Source of the DNA: Sphingobium sp. CAP-1
Lineage (GTDB): Bacteria > Pseudomonadota > Alphaproteobacteria > Sphingomonadales > Sphingomonadaceae
Direction: 5' to 3'
Assembly (NCBI RefSeq): GCF_009720145.1
Contig: NZ_CP046252.1
Span: 1,054,001-1,118,000, forward strand
DNA: 64,000 nucleotides
Below, piece by piece: positions 1 through 8,983 of the stretch (positions are counted from its first letter, which is position 1; every line of letters starts with the position of its first letter). Below the pieces are notes generated by a model that did no database searches, had not been told where the DNA came from, and saw nothing but the letters and a program-made list of their open reading frames with translations. A program made the position numbers and the translations under genes.

Positions 1-1
1 G

Positions 2-937
2 CCAAAGGCGCGCAGCATGGTCGCGGATGGTGCGCCTGTGCTGGGCGCGCCCTATCAGGTGAGCGGAACCAGCTATACGCCCGCAGATCCGGTCTATTAT
101 GACGAGGTCGGCTATGCCGGCGCGATGGAGGAAGGCAGCCAAAGCGGGGCGACCGCCACCGGCGAGGCGTTCGTGCCGTCGGCGATCACCGCCGCGCACA
201 AGACGCTGCCGCTGCCAAGCTATGTCGAGGTGACGGCGCTGGACAGCGGGCGGACGATCCTGGTGCGGGTCAATGATCGCGGTCCGATGCGCAACGATCA
301 GCTAATCGCCCTGTCGCCGGGCGCGGCGGCGCAACTTGGCGTGGCCGGGCAGGGCGCGGCGGCGGTGCGGGTGCGGCGGGTCAATCCGCCCGAACAGGAA
401 CGCGCGGCGTTGCGCGCCCATGGGCAGGCGGCCGAGCGGCTGGAAACGCCGGCAGCTTTGCTGAAAGTGTTGCGCGGCAAGCTGCCAGCGCGGAGCGTAG
501 CCGCGCCGCTGCCGCGCGCGCCTATCGCGGCGAAGCCCAGACCGGCGGTGGCACAGGCCCGGCCGCCCGTCGCCAACCGGCCGGGCGCGGATTTCGACAG
601 GCCGGCGGTCGCGCCCAGGCCTGTGGCGCAGCCGGTCAAGGTTCCGCCCGCCCCGAAACCGACGCCCAGGCCGACGCCCGCCCCGGCCCCCACCCCGGCC
701 CCCACCCCGGCCTCAGTCAAGACCGGCGGCTATGTCGTGCAGGTCGGCGCTTTCTCGTCGCAACCCCGTGCGCAGGCGCTGGCGAAAAGCCTGGGCGCGC
801 GGGTCGAGCCGGCCGGCGCCATGTGGCGGGTTCGGCTTGGCCCCTATGCCACGCAGCAGGCGGCGCAGGCGGGCGTTCGCAGCGCGGCCGCCAAAGGCTT
901 TGAGAATGCGCGCATCATGGCTAATGACGCGCGATAG
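2..937 (+). CDS. rlpA: RlpA-like septal ring lytic transglycosylase with C-terminal SPOR domain (5' end cut)
   Basis: The frame is open to the left window edge, so the start and signal peptide lie outside; the ATG at 17 is probably internal. The N-terminal part carries a double-psi beta-barrel signature (TATGEAF, ITAAHKTLPLPS, VRVNDRGP) as in RlpA, whose members cut glycan strands lacking stem peptides at the division site. A low-complexity Pro/Ala linker follows (PKPTPRPTPAPAPTP). The last ~70 residues (GGYVVQVGAFSS to the end) form a SPOR domain, which binds denuded septal glycan. It is followed after 48 bp by a carboxypeptidase gene, so peptidoglycan remodelling is the shared theme. Family assignment is firm; catalytic activity is inferred. 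Confidence 0.85.
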   Translation, partial: PKARSMVADGAPVLGAPYQVSGTSYTPADPVYYDEVGYAGAMEEGSQSGATATGEAFVPSAITAAHKTLPLPSYVEVTALDSGRTILVRVNDRGPMRNDQLIALSPGAAAQLGVAGQGAAAVRVRRVNPPEQERAALRAHGQAAERLETPAALLKVLRGKLPARSVAAPLPRAPIAAKPRPAVAQARPPVANRPGADFDRPAVAPRPVAQPVKVPPAPKPTPRPTPAPAPTPAPTPASVKTGGYVVQVGAFSSQPRAQALAKSLGARVEPAGAMWRVRLGPYATQQAAQAGVRSAAAKGFENARIMANDAR

Positions 938-985
938 ACATCGCGGTTGAACAGCGATTCCATCCAGATCGAAGGCAGTGTTCCG

Positions 986-2149
986 ATGAAGAAAAGCGTT
1001 GCAGTCCTCTTTGCCGCCGGGCTGCTGGCCCAGCCGCTGATCGCGGCCGCGCCGCCCTACACCACCGAAGCGCCGATCGCTTATATGAAGGATCTGTCGT
1101 CGGGCGCAGTGCTGTTCGACAAGGGGGGCGAGACGCGGATGCCGCCCGCGTCGATGGCCAAGATGATGACCGCGCATGTCGCCTTCCGCCTGATCCAGAA
1201 GGGCGAACTGAAACTCGACACCAAATTCACCGTGCGCCCGGAAACCTGGCAACAGTGGCACGGGCCGAAGGCGGGATCGACCATGTTCCTGTCGGTCGGC
1301 GAACAGGTGTCGGTCGAAAATCTGCTGCACGGCATCGTCACCCTGTCGGGCAATGACGCCTGCGTCGTGCTGGCCGAGGGAATTGCCGGGACGGAGCAGG
1401 CCTTCGTCGCGCTGATGAATGAAGAGGCCAAGCGGATGGGCCTTAAAAACAGCCATTTCGGTACCAGCAATGGCTGGCCGGATGAAGGCGTGACCTATGT
1501 GACTGCTGAGGATCTGGCCAAGCTGGCGCAGGCGACGGTCGAAGAAACGCCGGACCTCTACAGGAAATTCTACGCCACCCGCTCCTTCACCTGGGGCAAG
1601 ACGATGGGCGGCGCGGACATCGCACAGGGCAATCGCAACCCGATCCTGGGCAAGATCGCCGGTGCGGACGGCCTCAAGACCGGTCATACCGAAGAAGCCG
1701 GTTTCGGCTTCACCGGATCGGCCGAACAGGATGGCCGCCGTCTGGTGATGGTGGTGGCGGGCCTGCCGACCTTCAACGGCCGGATCACCGAATCGGTGCG
1801 GTTCATGGACTGGGGCTTCCGCGCGTGGAAGGCGCAGCCGCTGTTCAAGAAGGGCCAGACGGTCGAAACGGCCGAGGTGCAGTTGGGCAGCGCGACCAGC
1901 GTGGCTTTGGTCGCGCCGCAAAATCTGGCCGTCACCCTGCCGCGCACGGCGTCGGCCAATGTGCAGGTGAAGGTGGTCTATACCGGCCCGATCAAGGCGC
2001 CGATCGCCAAGGGGCAGCAGATCGCCCAGTTGATCGTCCAGACCCCCGACACCCCGCCGCAGGTGATGCCGCTGGTCGCGGGTGAAGATGTCGCCGAGGC
2101 TGGCATTTTAGGCCGGCTGTGGAATGGCCTGAAGTCGCTCTTCGCTTGA
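986..2149 (+). CDS. D-alanyl-D-alanine carboxypeptidase (peptidase S11, PBP5/6 type)
   Basis: A 387-residue exported penicillin-binding protein that trims the terminal D-Ala from peptidoglycan stem peptides. The ATG at 986 is chosen over an in-frame TTG at 947 because it begins a clean signal peptide (MKKSVAVLFAAGLLAQPLIA). The three S11 active-site motifs are all present: SMAK at 56-59 (nucleophile Ser56), SGN at 121-123 and KTG at 231-233. The C-terminal third is the PBP5 beta-rich domain and ends in WNGLKSLFA, which may be an amphipathic membrane anchor. Its stop overlaps the proposed TTG start of tmk. Confidence 0.93.
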   Translation: MKKSVAVLFAAGLLAQPLIAAAPPYTTEAPIAYMKDLSSGAVLFDKGGETRMPPASMAKMMTAHVAFRLIQKGELKLDTKFTVRPETWQQWHGPKAGSTMFLSVGEQVSVENLLHGIVTLSGNDACVVLAEGIAGTEQAFVALMNEEAKRMGLKNSHFGTSNGWPDEGVTYVTAEDLAKLAQATVEETPDLYRKFYATRSFTWGKTMGGADIAQGNRNPILGKIAGADGLKTGHTEEAGFGFTGSAEQDGRRLVMVVAGLPTFNGRITESVRFMDWGFRAWKAQPLFKKGQTVETAEVQLGSATSVALVAPQNLAVTLPRTASANVQVKVVYTGPIKAPIAKGQQIAQLIVQTPDTPPQVMPLVAGEDVAEAGILGRLWNGLKSLFA

Positions 2150-2772
2150 GCCAAGGCACGTTCATCACGCTGGAGGGCGGCGAGGGCGCGGGCAAATCGA
2201 CCCAGCTCCGCGCGCTGGCGGCGGCCCTGCGCGCGCGCGGTCTGGACGTGGTCGAGACGCGCGAGCCGGGCGGCAGCGAAGGGGCGGAGGCGATCCGCGC
2301 CCTGTTGCTGACCGGGGGCGCGGATCGCTGGAGTCCGCGCGCTGAAGCGTTGCTGTTCGCGGCGGCACGGGCGGATCATGTCGAAAAGACGATCCGGCCG
2401 GCGCTGGCGCGGGGCGCGTGGGTGTTGTCCGACCGTTTCCTCGATTCGAGCCGCGCCTATCAGGGGCAGGGCGACCTGACCGACGCCGACATAGTGACGC
2501 TGCACCGGATCGGCAGCGCGGGCTTCCTGCCCGATCGCACCTTGCTGCTGACCCTGCCCGAAGCGGAGGCCACCGGCCGGGCAAAAGCGCGGGATGGCGA
2601 TGCGGAGGACCGGATCGGCGGGCGGGCGAGCGATTTCCATCGCGCGGTGGCCGACGCCTTTGTCCGCTTTGCGGCGGAGGAAGGCGAGCGGGTCCGCGCT
2701 ATCGATGCGTCCGGGCCGGCGGAGGTCGTGACCCATCGCCTGCTCGCCGCGATCGAAGATTTGCTGCCATGA
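2146..2772 (+). CDS. tmk: Thymidylate kinase
   Basis: Phosphorylates dTMP to dTDP in dTTP synthesis. The P-loop GGEGAGKST is near the N-terminus, DRFLDSSRAYQGQGD is the substrate-binding DR(Y/F) segment, and a LID segment with RAKARDGDAEDR follows. The start is uncertain: a TTG at 2146 overlaps the upstream TGA stop (TTGA) and gives 208 residues, the usual length; an in-frame GTG at 2119 would add nine residues inside the carboxypeptidase gene. Its stop overlaps the holB start (ATGA), a pairing of tmk and holB common in bacteria. Confidence 0.93.
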   Translation: MSQGTFITLEGGEGAGKSTQLRALAAALRARGLDVVETREPGGSEGAEAIRALLLTGGADRWSPRAEALLFAAARADHVEKTIRPALARGAWVLSDRFLDSSRAYQGQGDLTDADIVTLHRIGSAGFLPDRTLLLTLPEAEATGRAKARDGDAEDRIGGRASDFHRAVADAFVRFAAEEGERVRAIDASGPAEVVTHRLLAAIEDLLP

Positions 2773-3737
2773 CGGCCTTGCTGGGCCATGATGCGCAGGC
2801 CCGAACCCTGACCGCCGCCGCGCGCAGCGGGCGGATGCATCATGGCTGGATACTTGCCGGCCCCAAGGGCATCGGCAAGGCCAGCTTCGCGCGCGCGCTG
2901 GCGCTGCGCCTGCTGGCCGACGCGGCCGGGCCGGAGATCGCGCAGGAGGGGCTGTTCGTTCCCGAAAGCCACCCGACCCGTCGCCTGATCGATGCCGCCG
3001 CCCATCCCGACTATGCCGAACTGGCGCCGCTGGAGAAGGAAACCGGCACGGCGCGTAACATCAGCGTCGATCAGGTGCGCGGGCTGGGACGGCTGATCCA
3101 GTCCGCGCCCTCGCTGTCGACGCGCCGCGTGGTGGTGATCGACAGCGCCGACGATCTGGAGCGCGGGGCGGCCAATGCGCTGCTCAAGACGCTGGAGGAA
3201 CCGCCGTCCGACATGATCTTCCTGCTGGTCAGCCATGCGCCGGGCCGCCTGCTGCCGACCATCCGGTCGCGCTGCCGCACCTTGCGCTTCGATCCGCTGG
3301 ACAATGCGGCGATGCGCGCGGTGCTGAAGGCGGCCGACGAGACGCTGTCGCCGCAGGAAATCGACGCGCTGGTGCGGGCGGGCGAGGGGTCGCCGGGGCA
3401 GGCGCTGCGCTATGCCGGCCTCAACCTGTCGGAGATCGAGCAGATATTGGCCAGCCTGGCGGCGCAGGGCGATCCCGGAAACCGCGAGCGGCTGGCGCTG
3501 GCCAAGGCGCTGGCGCTCAAATCGGCCAAGCCGCGTTACGAGGCGTTTCTGGAGCGCGCGCCCGCCTTCATCGCACAGGCGGCGCGGACGCGGCAGGGGC
3601 CGGCGCTGGGCGCGGCGCTGGCGCATTGGGAGAAAGCGCGGCATCTGGCGGGCGGGGCGGTGATCCTGTCGCTCGATCCGGCGGCAGTCGTGTTCGAACT
3701 GGCCGGCCATGTCGCGGCCCTCTCAAATTCGGGCTGA
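2769..3737 (+). CDS. holB: DNA polymerase III delta-prime subunit
   Basis: Clamp-loader subunit of the replicative polymerase, 322 residues. The ATG at 2769 overlaps the tmk stop by 4 bp; the open frame upstream is only read-through. An AAA+ fold is visible: HHGWILAGPKGIGKASFA near the N-terminus (P-loop region), SVDQVRGLGRLIQSAPS, a sensor region (ANALLKTLEEPPSDMIFLLVS) and an SRC-type motif (IRSRCRTLRF). The zinc-binding cysteines found in many DnaX/HolB proteins are not evident, which is usual for alphaproteobacterial HolB. metG follows after 43 bp. Confidence 0.92.
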   Translation: MTALLGHDAQARTLTAAARSGRMHHGWILAGPKGIGKASFARALALRLLADAAGPEIAQEGLFVPESHPTRRLIDAAAHPDYAELAPLEKETGTARNISVDQVRGLGRLIQSAPSLSTRRVVVIDSADDLERGAANALLKTLEEPPSDMIFLLVSHAPGRLLPTIRSRCRTLRFDPLDNAAMRAVLKAADETLSPQEIDALVRAGEGSPGQALRYAGLNLSEIEQILASLAAQGDPGNRERLALAKALALKSAKPRYEAFLERAPAFIAQAARTRQGPALGAALAHWEKARHLAGGAVILSLDPAAVVFELAGHVAALSNSG

Positions 3738-3780
3738 AAAGCGGCTTTGCGGCGGCGCGATGAGCGGCTAGGGAAGCGGC

Positions 3781-5337
3781 ATGTCCACGCCCTTCACCAT
3801 CACCACCGCCATTTCCTATCCCAATGGCCGCCCCCATATCGGCCACGCCTATGAGGTGATCGCCACCGACGCGATCGCCCGGTTCCAGCGGATGATGGGG
3901 CGCGACGTATTCTTTCAGACCGGCACCGACGAACATGGGCTGAAAATGGCCCAGACGGCGCGCGGCCGGGGCATCGAGCCACGCGAACTGGCCGATGAAA
4001 TGGCCGGCTATTTCAAGCAGATGAACGAGAGGCTGAATATCAGCCATGATCGTTTCATCCGCACCAGCGAAGCCGATCATCACCGCGCCAGCCAGGCCAT
4101 CTGGCAGGCGATGGAAGCCAATGGCGACCTGTATCTGGGCCGCTATGAAGGCTGGTATTCGGTTCGCGACGAAGCCTTTTACGACGAGAAGGAAATCGTC
4201 GAGGGGGAAGGGGGCGCTAAACTCTCCCCGCAAGGCACGCCGGTCGAATGGACGGTCGAGGAAAGCTGGTTCTTCCGCCTGTCCGCCTATCAGGACCGGC
4301 TGCTGGCGCTCTATGAAAGCCAGCCCGATTTCATCCAGCCCGACAGCCGCCGCAACGAGATCATGCGCTTTGTCGAGGGCGGCCTGTCCGACCTCAGCGT
4401 GTCGCGCACCAGTTTCGACTGGGGCGTGAAGGTGCCGGGCGCACAAGGCCATGTCATGTATGTGTGGGTCGACGCGCTCACCAATTATCTGACCGGCTGC
4501 GGCTATCCCGACGATGCCGATCGCATGGCGCGCTATTGGGCCGAAGGCGGCGATATCACCCACATCATCGGCAAGGATATCGTGCGTTTTCATACGGTCT
4601 ACTGGCCGGCCTTCCTGATGAGCGCGAAGCTGCCCTTGCCCCGCCAGGTGTTCGGCCATGGCTTCCTGCTCAACCGGGGCGAGAAAATGTCCAAGTCGGT
4701 CGGCAATGTCGCCGACCCGATGGAACTGGCCGACCGCTTCGGCGTCGATCAGTTGCGCTATTTCCTGCTGTCCGAAGTCACGTTCGGCAATGACGGCAGC
4801 TATAGCGCGGAGGCGATCGTCCAGCGGGCGAACAGCGATCTGGGCAACGCCTTCGGCAATCTGGCGCAGCGGACGCTGAGCTTCATCGCCAAGAATCTGG
4901 AGGGGCGGTTGCCCGAGCCCAACTCTAATGATGATGATGCGGCATTATTGGATATTATTGAAGATACCCGAATAAACTTTAGAATCGCGATGGGCTCATT
5001 AGCACCGTCGCAAGCTATCGAGCATTGGATGAGGGCTATTTTTGCTTGCAACCAATATATTGATGCTCAAGCACCATGGACATTGCGTAAGACTGATCCA
5101 AAACGCATGGAAGCAGTGCTTGCTACTTTATACAGCGCTATAGGCAGTTTGGGGGTTTTTGCATTACCTATAATCCCGGCTAGTGCGTCGGCGCTACTCG
5201 ATCAAATGGGTGTGCCTGCTGACATGCGGCATTATGAACAAGCACCATGGTATGCCGCCCTGCGTGCATCAGGCTTTACGTTGATCCAGCCCAAGCCGCT
5301 GTTCCCGCGCCTGGACCTCACCGAAGCGGACGCCTGA
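3781..5337 (+). CDS. metG: Methionyl-tRNA synthetase
   Basis: Charges tRNA-Met; class I synthetase of 518 residues. The HIGH motif is PHIGH at 18-22 and KMSKS lies at about 303-307. The connective region lacks the CxxC knuckles of E. coli-type MetG (YDEKEIVEG where a Cys pair would sit), consistent with the zinc-free form common in Alphaproteobacteria. The anticodon-binding C-terminal domain is odd at DNA level: bases ~4921-5280 are AT-rich (about 47% G+C by hand count) with many TTA, ATA, AAT and GCT codons, whereas flanking sequence uses GC-ending codons. The reading frame and protein look intact. tatD follows 4 bp after the stop. Confidence 0.97.
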   Translation: MSTPFTITTAISYPNGRPHIGHAYEVIATDAIARFQRMMGRDVFFQTGTDEHGLKMAQTARGRGIEPRELADEMAGYFKQMNERLNISHDRFIRTSEADHHRASQAIWQAMEANGDLYLGRYEGWYSVRDEAFYDEKEIVEGEGGAKLSPQGTPVEWTVEESWFFRLSAYQDRLLALYESQPDFIQPDSRRNEIMRFVEGGLSDLSVSRTSFDWGVKVPGAQGHVMYVWVDALTNYLTGCGYPDDADRMARYWAEGGDITHIIGKDIVRFHTVYWPAFLMSAKLPLPRQVFGHGFLLNRGEKMSKSVGNVADPMELADRFGVDQLRYFLLSEVTFGNDGSYSAEAIVQRANSDLGNAFGNLAQRTLSFIAKNLEGRLPEPNSNDDDAALLDIIEDTRINFRIAMGSLAPSQAIEHWMRAIFACNQYIDAQAPWTLRKTDPKRMEAVLATLYSAIGSLGVFALPIIPASASALLDQMGVPADMRHYEQAPWYAALRASGFTLIQPKPLFPRLDLTEADA

Positions 5338-5341
5338 CGCC

Positions 5342-6115
5342 ATGTTGATCGACAGCCATTGTCACCTGAATTACAAGGGCTTGATCGAGGATCAGGCCAA
5401 TGTGCTGGAACGCGCGCGGGCGCGGGGCATCGACCTGATGCTCAACATCGCCACCCGTGAAAGCGAATGGGATGCGGTGCTGGATACCGCCGTGCGTCAG
5501 CCGGACGTGTGGGCGACGGTCGGCATTCACCCGCATGAGGCGGACGAACATCCCCATGTCGACACCGCCAAGCTGGTCGAGCGCGCCGCGCATCCGCGCG
5601 TCGTCGGCATCGGCGAAACCGGCCTCGATTATTATTACGACCATAGCGACCGCGAACGGCAGCAGGCGAGTTTCCGATCGCACATCGTCGCCGCGCGCGA
5701 AACCGGCCTGCCGCTGATCGTCCATACCCGCGACGCGGAGGCGGACACGCTGGCCATCATGCGCGACGAGATGGGGAAGGGCGCCTATGGCGGCGTCATC
5801 CATTGCTTCACCGCCAGCGGCGCCTTTGCCGATGCGGCGATGGAACTGGGCTTCTACATCAGCATTTCCGGCATCGTGACCTTCAAGACCGCGAAGGATT
5901 TGCAGGAGACGGCGGCACGGCTGCCGCTCGACCGGCTGCTGGTCGAGACGGACTCGCCCTTTCTGGCGCCGGTGCCGCATCGCGGCAAAAGCTGCGAGCC
6001 GGCCTTCGTCGCCGACACCGCGCAGTTTCTGGCCGACCTGCGCGGCGAGAGCATCGAGCAACTGGCGGCGGCGACATCGGCCAATTTCCGCACCCTCTTC
6101 GCCAAGGTCGCATGA
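5342..6115 (+). CDS. TatD family metal-dependent hydrolase/DNase
   Basis: A 257-residue TIM-barrel amidohydrolase. The metal-binding motif HCH sits at residues 6-8 (MLIDSHCHLNY), followed by GETGLDYYYD, a His in VIHCFTASG and the terminal ETDSPFLAP signature. TatD proteins act as 3'-5' exonucleases or deoxyribonucleases. The order holB-metG-tatD-MBL hydrolase is a widespread conserved cluster. The stop overlaps the next start (ATGA at 6112-6115). The exact substrate in this organism is unknown. Confidence 0.92.
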   Translation: MLIDSHCHLNYKGLIEDQANVLERARARGIDLMLNIATRESEWDAVLDTAVRQPDVWATVGIHPHEADEHPHVDTAKLVERAAHPRVVGIGETGLDYYYDHSDRERQQASFRSHIVAARETGLPLIVHTRDAEADTLAIMRDEMGKGAYGGVIHCFTASGAFADAAMELGFYISISGIVTFKTAKDLQETAARLPLDRLLVETDSPFLAPVPHRGKSCEPAFVADTAQFLADLRGESIEQLAAATSANFRTLFAKVA

Positions 6116-6903
6116 GCCTCACACTCACGATCCTGGGCTGTGGCACATCGTCGGGCGTGCCCCGGATCGGCAATGACTGGGGGACATGCGACCCCGCCGA
6201 GCCGAAGAACCGGCGGACCCGCGTGTCCATATTGGTCGAAAGCGCGACGACCCGCATCCTGGTCGACACATCGCCCGACATGCGCGCGCAGTTGCTGGCG
6301 GCGGACGTGATCGATATCGACGCGATCCTGTGGACGCACGACCATGCCGACCATACCCATGGGCTGGACGATGTGCGCCAGCTCTACCATCATCGCCGCA
6401 CCCCGGTTCCGGGCTATGCGCGCGCGCAGACATTGAAGCTGATGCGGCAGCGTTTCGCCTATGCGTTTGAGGGGCGAAACGGATATCATGCGACGATCGA
6501 CGGCCATGTGCTGCCCGATGGCTTGCGGATCGGCGACATCGACATCGCCTGTATCGACCAGCCGCATGGCGATATCTGGTCCACCGGCTTTCGCTTCGCC
6601 CATGGCGGCCGGTCGATCGGCTATGCCACCGATTTCCATGCGCTGACGCCGGACATGCTGGCGCTCTATGACGGGCTGGACCTGTGGGTGGTCGATGCGC
6701 TGCGGGAAAAGCCGCACCCGACCCATCCGCATCTGGCGCTGACGCTGGACGGGATCGCCGCCGCCCGGCCCGGTCGCGCCATCCTGACCCATATGGACCA
6801 GAGCATGGATTATGCGACATTGCGCCGCACCCTGCCCAACGGCGTGGAGCCGGGCTATGACGGCATGGTGGTGACATTGGACGCGCGCGAGCAGGGGGAT
6901 TGA
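6112..6903 (+). CDS. MBL-fold metallohydrolase (PhnP-like)
   Basis: 263 residues, starting at the ATG that overlaps the tatD stop. It shows the metallo-beta-lactamase zinc site THDHADHTHGLDD (HxHxDH), a later YATDFHAL segment and an LTHMDQ terminal His motif. The N-terminal LGCGTSSGVPRIG is typical of the PhnP/cyclic phosphodiesterase branch. These proteins hydrolyse cyclic phosphate or phosphodiester bonds; its partner genes here give no more precise clue. Its stop overlaps the next gene's start (TGATG). Confidence 0.88.
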   Translation: MSLTLTILGCGTSSGVPRIGNDWGTCDPAEPKNRRTRVSILVESATTRILVDTSPDMRAQLLAADVIDIDAILWTHDHADHTHGLDDVRQLYHHRRTPVPGYARAQTLKLMRQRFAYAFEGRNGYHATIDGHVLPDGLRIGDIDIACIDQPHGDIWSTGFRFAHGGRSIGYATDFHALTPDMLALYDGLDLWVVDALREKPHPTHPHLALTLDGIAAARPGRAILTHMDQSMDYATLRRTLPNGVEPGYDGMVVTLDAREQGD

Positions 6904-7529
6904 TGGACGGCGATCAGGCGGCTTCGACCCTCTGGTATGTGCTGGCGCTGGTGCTGGTCGGCTCCGCGCTGATCGGTCGGCGCATGGCCTGGGGCGGGTT
7001 GCTCAAGATGGCGCTGCTATGGGTCGCGATCTTCGCCGGATTGCTGGGCCTCTTCAAATTCGCCAAGACACAGGGCTATCTGACCGGGCGATGGGCGGAG
7101 GAGGGGGAGACCGTATCCCCGGACGAAGCCCCCGCCGCCCTGCCGCGCGCCCGCGCCGAAGGGGAAACGCTGCGCATTCCCGTGGCGCGGGACGGCCATT
7201 ATTGGGTCGAAGGCACGATCAACGGCACGCCCGCGCGCTTTCTGATCGACAGCGGCGCGACGATCACCGCCCTGTCGCAAAGCACGGCGCGCGCCGCCGG
7301 CCTCAACTATGATGTCGGTGCGCCCGGCGTCATCCTGTCCACCGCCAATGGCAAGGTGGAGGCGAAGCAATCGACCATCTCCACCCTCGCCATCGGGCCG
7401 ATCCGCGCCAGCGATTTGCCGGTCGTCGTATCACCCGCCTTTGGCGAGGTCAATGTGATCGGCATGAACATGCTGTCGCGTCTGAAAGGCTGGGGCGCGC
7501 AAAATGGGGAAATGGTGCTGACGCCATGA
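6903..7529 (+). CDS. Membrane-anchored retropepsin-like aspartic protease (clan AA, TIGR02281 type)
   Basis: 208 residues with two N-terminal hydrophobic segments (about 10-25 and 35-52), then a soluble domain with the retroviral-type catalytic motif FLIDSGATITALS. Members of this bacterial family occur across Alphaproteobacteria as single-pass or two-pass membrane proteins with a periplasmic protease domain; substrates are not established. The ATG at 6903 is preferred over a TTG one codon upstream. Overlaps both neighbours by a few bases, so translation is probably coupled. Confidence 0.85.
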   Translation: MDGDQAASTLWYVLALVLVGSALIGRRMAWGGLLKMALLWVAIFAGLLGLFKFAKTQGYLTGRWAEEGETVSPDEAPAALPRARAEGETLRIPVARDGHYWVEGTINGTPARFLIDSGATITALSQSTARAAGLNYDVGAPGVILSTANGKVEAKQSTISTLAIGPIRASDLPVVVSPAFGEVNVIGMNMLSRLKGWGAQNGEMVLTP

Positions 7530-8824
7530 CGGGGCCGATCGCGGGCGCGCCGACGCAGGGCCAGCGGCTGAAGGCCATTATCGGCGGGTCCACCGGCAAT
7601 CTGGTGGAATGGTACGACTGGTATGCCTATGCCGCCTTCACCCTCTATTTCGCGCCGCATTTCTTCCCCAGCGAGGACCGCACCGCCCAGTTGCTGAGCG
7701 CGGCGGGGATCTTCGCCGTCGGCTTTCTGATGCGGCCGATCGGCGCTTGGCTGATGGGCGTCTATGCCGACCGCCATGGGCGCAAGAGCGGGCTGACCCT
7801 GTCGGTGGCGCTGATGTGCGCGGGGTCGCTGCTGATCGGGATCACGCCGGGCTATGAGACGATCGGCGTCGGCGCACCGACGCTGCTGGTGCTGGCGCGG
7901 CTGATGCAGGGGCTGTCGATCGGCGGCGAATATGGCGCGAGCGCGACCTATTTGTCGGAAATGGCGGGCAAGAACCGGCGCGGCTTCTTCTCCAGCTTTC
8001 AATATGTGACGCTGATCGCCGGGCAGTTGGTGGCGATCTGCGTGCTGTTGCTGTTGCAGGCGACATTGAGCGAGGCGCAACTGGACGCCTGGGGCTGGCG
8101 CATCCCCTTCTTCATCGGCGGGGCGCTGGCGATCGTGGTATTCTGGCTGCGGCGCGGCCTCGCCGAGACGCAGAGCTTTGCTGTGGCCAAGGCGCAGGGC
8201 GCGCCGAAGTCGGGCTTCATCGAACTCATCACCAACCATCCGCGCGAGACGCTGACGGTGATGCTGCTGACGGCGGGCGGGACGATCGCTTTCTATGCCT
8301 ACAGCATCTACATGCAGAAATTCCTGGTCAACACGAGCGGCCTGAGCCGGGAAACCGCATCGCAGATCAATGCGATCACGCTGTTCGCGTTCATGCTGCT
8401 CCAGCCGGTTGCCGGTGCGCTGTCCGACCGGATCGGGCGCAAGCCGCTGATGATCGGTTTCGGCGTGCTGGGCATGGTCTGCACCTATCCGATCTTCGCC
8501 ACGCTGGCGGTGACGAAAGACCCGCTGGTCGCCGGTCTGCTGGTGATGGCGGGGCTGGTGATCGTCACCGGCTATACGTCGATCAACGCGGTGGTGAAGG
8601 CCGAACTGTTTCCCGCGCATATCCGCGCGCTGGGCGTGGCGCTGCCTTATGCGCTGGCCAATACGCTGTTCGGGGGGACGGCCGAGTTCGTGGCCTTGTG
8701 GTTCAAGCAGGCGGGCATGGAGCAGGCTTTCTACATCTATGTCACGCTGATGATCGGCATATCGCTGACCGTCTATGTGAAGATGCGCGACACCGCCAAA
8801 CACAGCCTGATCCGCGAGGATTGA
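7526..8824 (+). CDS. MFS transporter, metabolite:H+ symporter family (KgtP/ProP-like)
   Basis: A 432-residue inner-membrane protein with about 12 hydrophobic segments. The N-terminal GNLVEWYDWYAYAA and the loop motif ADRHGRKSGL, with a second copy SDRIGRKPLM in the C-terminal half, are typical of the metabolite:H+ symporter branch that carries alpha-ketoglutarate, proline/betaine or citrate. The substrate cannot be told from sequence. The start overlaps the protease stop (ATGA). Last gene of the run. Confidence 0.88.
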   Translation: MTGPIAGAPTQGQRLKAIIGGSTGNLVEWYDWYAYAAFTLYFAPHFFPSEDRTAQLLSAAGIFAVGFLMRPIGAWLMGVYADRHGRKSGLTLSVALMCAGSLLIGITPGYETIGVGAPTLLVLARLMQGLSIGGEYGASATYLSEMAGKNRRGFFSSFQYVTLIAGQLVAICVLLLLQATLSEAQLDAWGWRIPFFIGGALAIVVFWLRRGLAETQSFAVAKAQGAPKSGFIELITNHPRETLTVMLLTAGGTIAFYAYSIYMQKFLVNTSGLSRETASQINAITLFAFMLLQPVAGALSDRIGRKPLMIGFGVLGMVCTYPIFATLAVTKDPLVAGLLVMAGLVIVTGYTSINAVVKAELFPAHIRALGVALPYALANTLFGGTAEFVALWFKQAGMEQAFYIYVTLMIGISLTVYVKMRDTAKHSLIRED

Positions 8825-8983
8825 GGCGTGACGTGTGACAGCGAGTGGTACAGCTGTATGGAATTGCGCAACATGCGTGAATTTAACATAATCATTATTA
8901 TCGCACTTTGTGATCGGGGCTGGTCAGGGCGGCGTTGAACCCCTACCGCAAAGCCATAGCCCTTCATCAGTTCGGATTTCCCT

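Noticed and set aside
7307..8803. A 498-codon - strand frame opposite the MFS transporter
   Set aside because: His/Arg/Gln-rich shadow without motifs; the + frame has a clear 12-segment transporter pattern.
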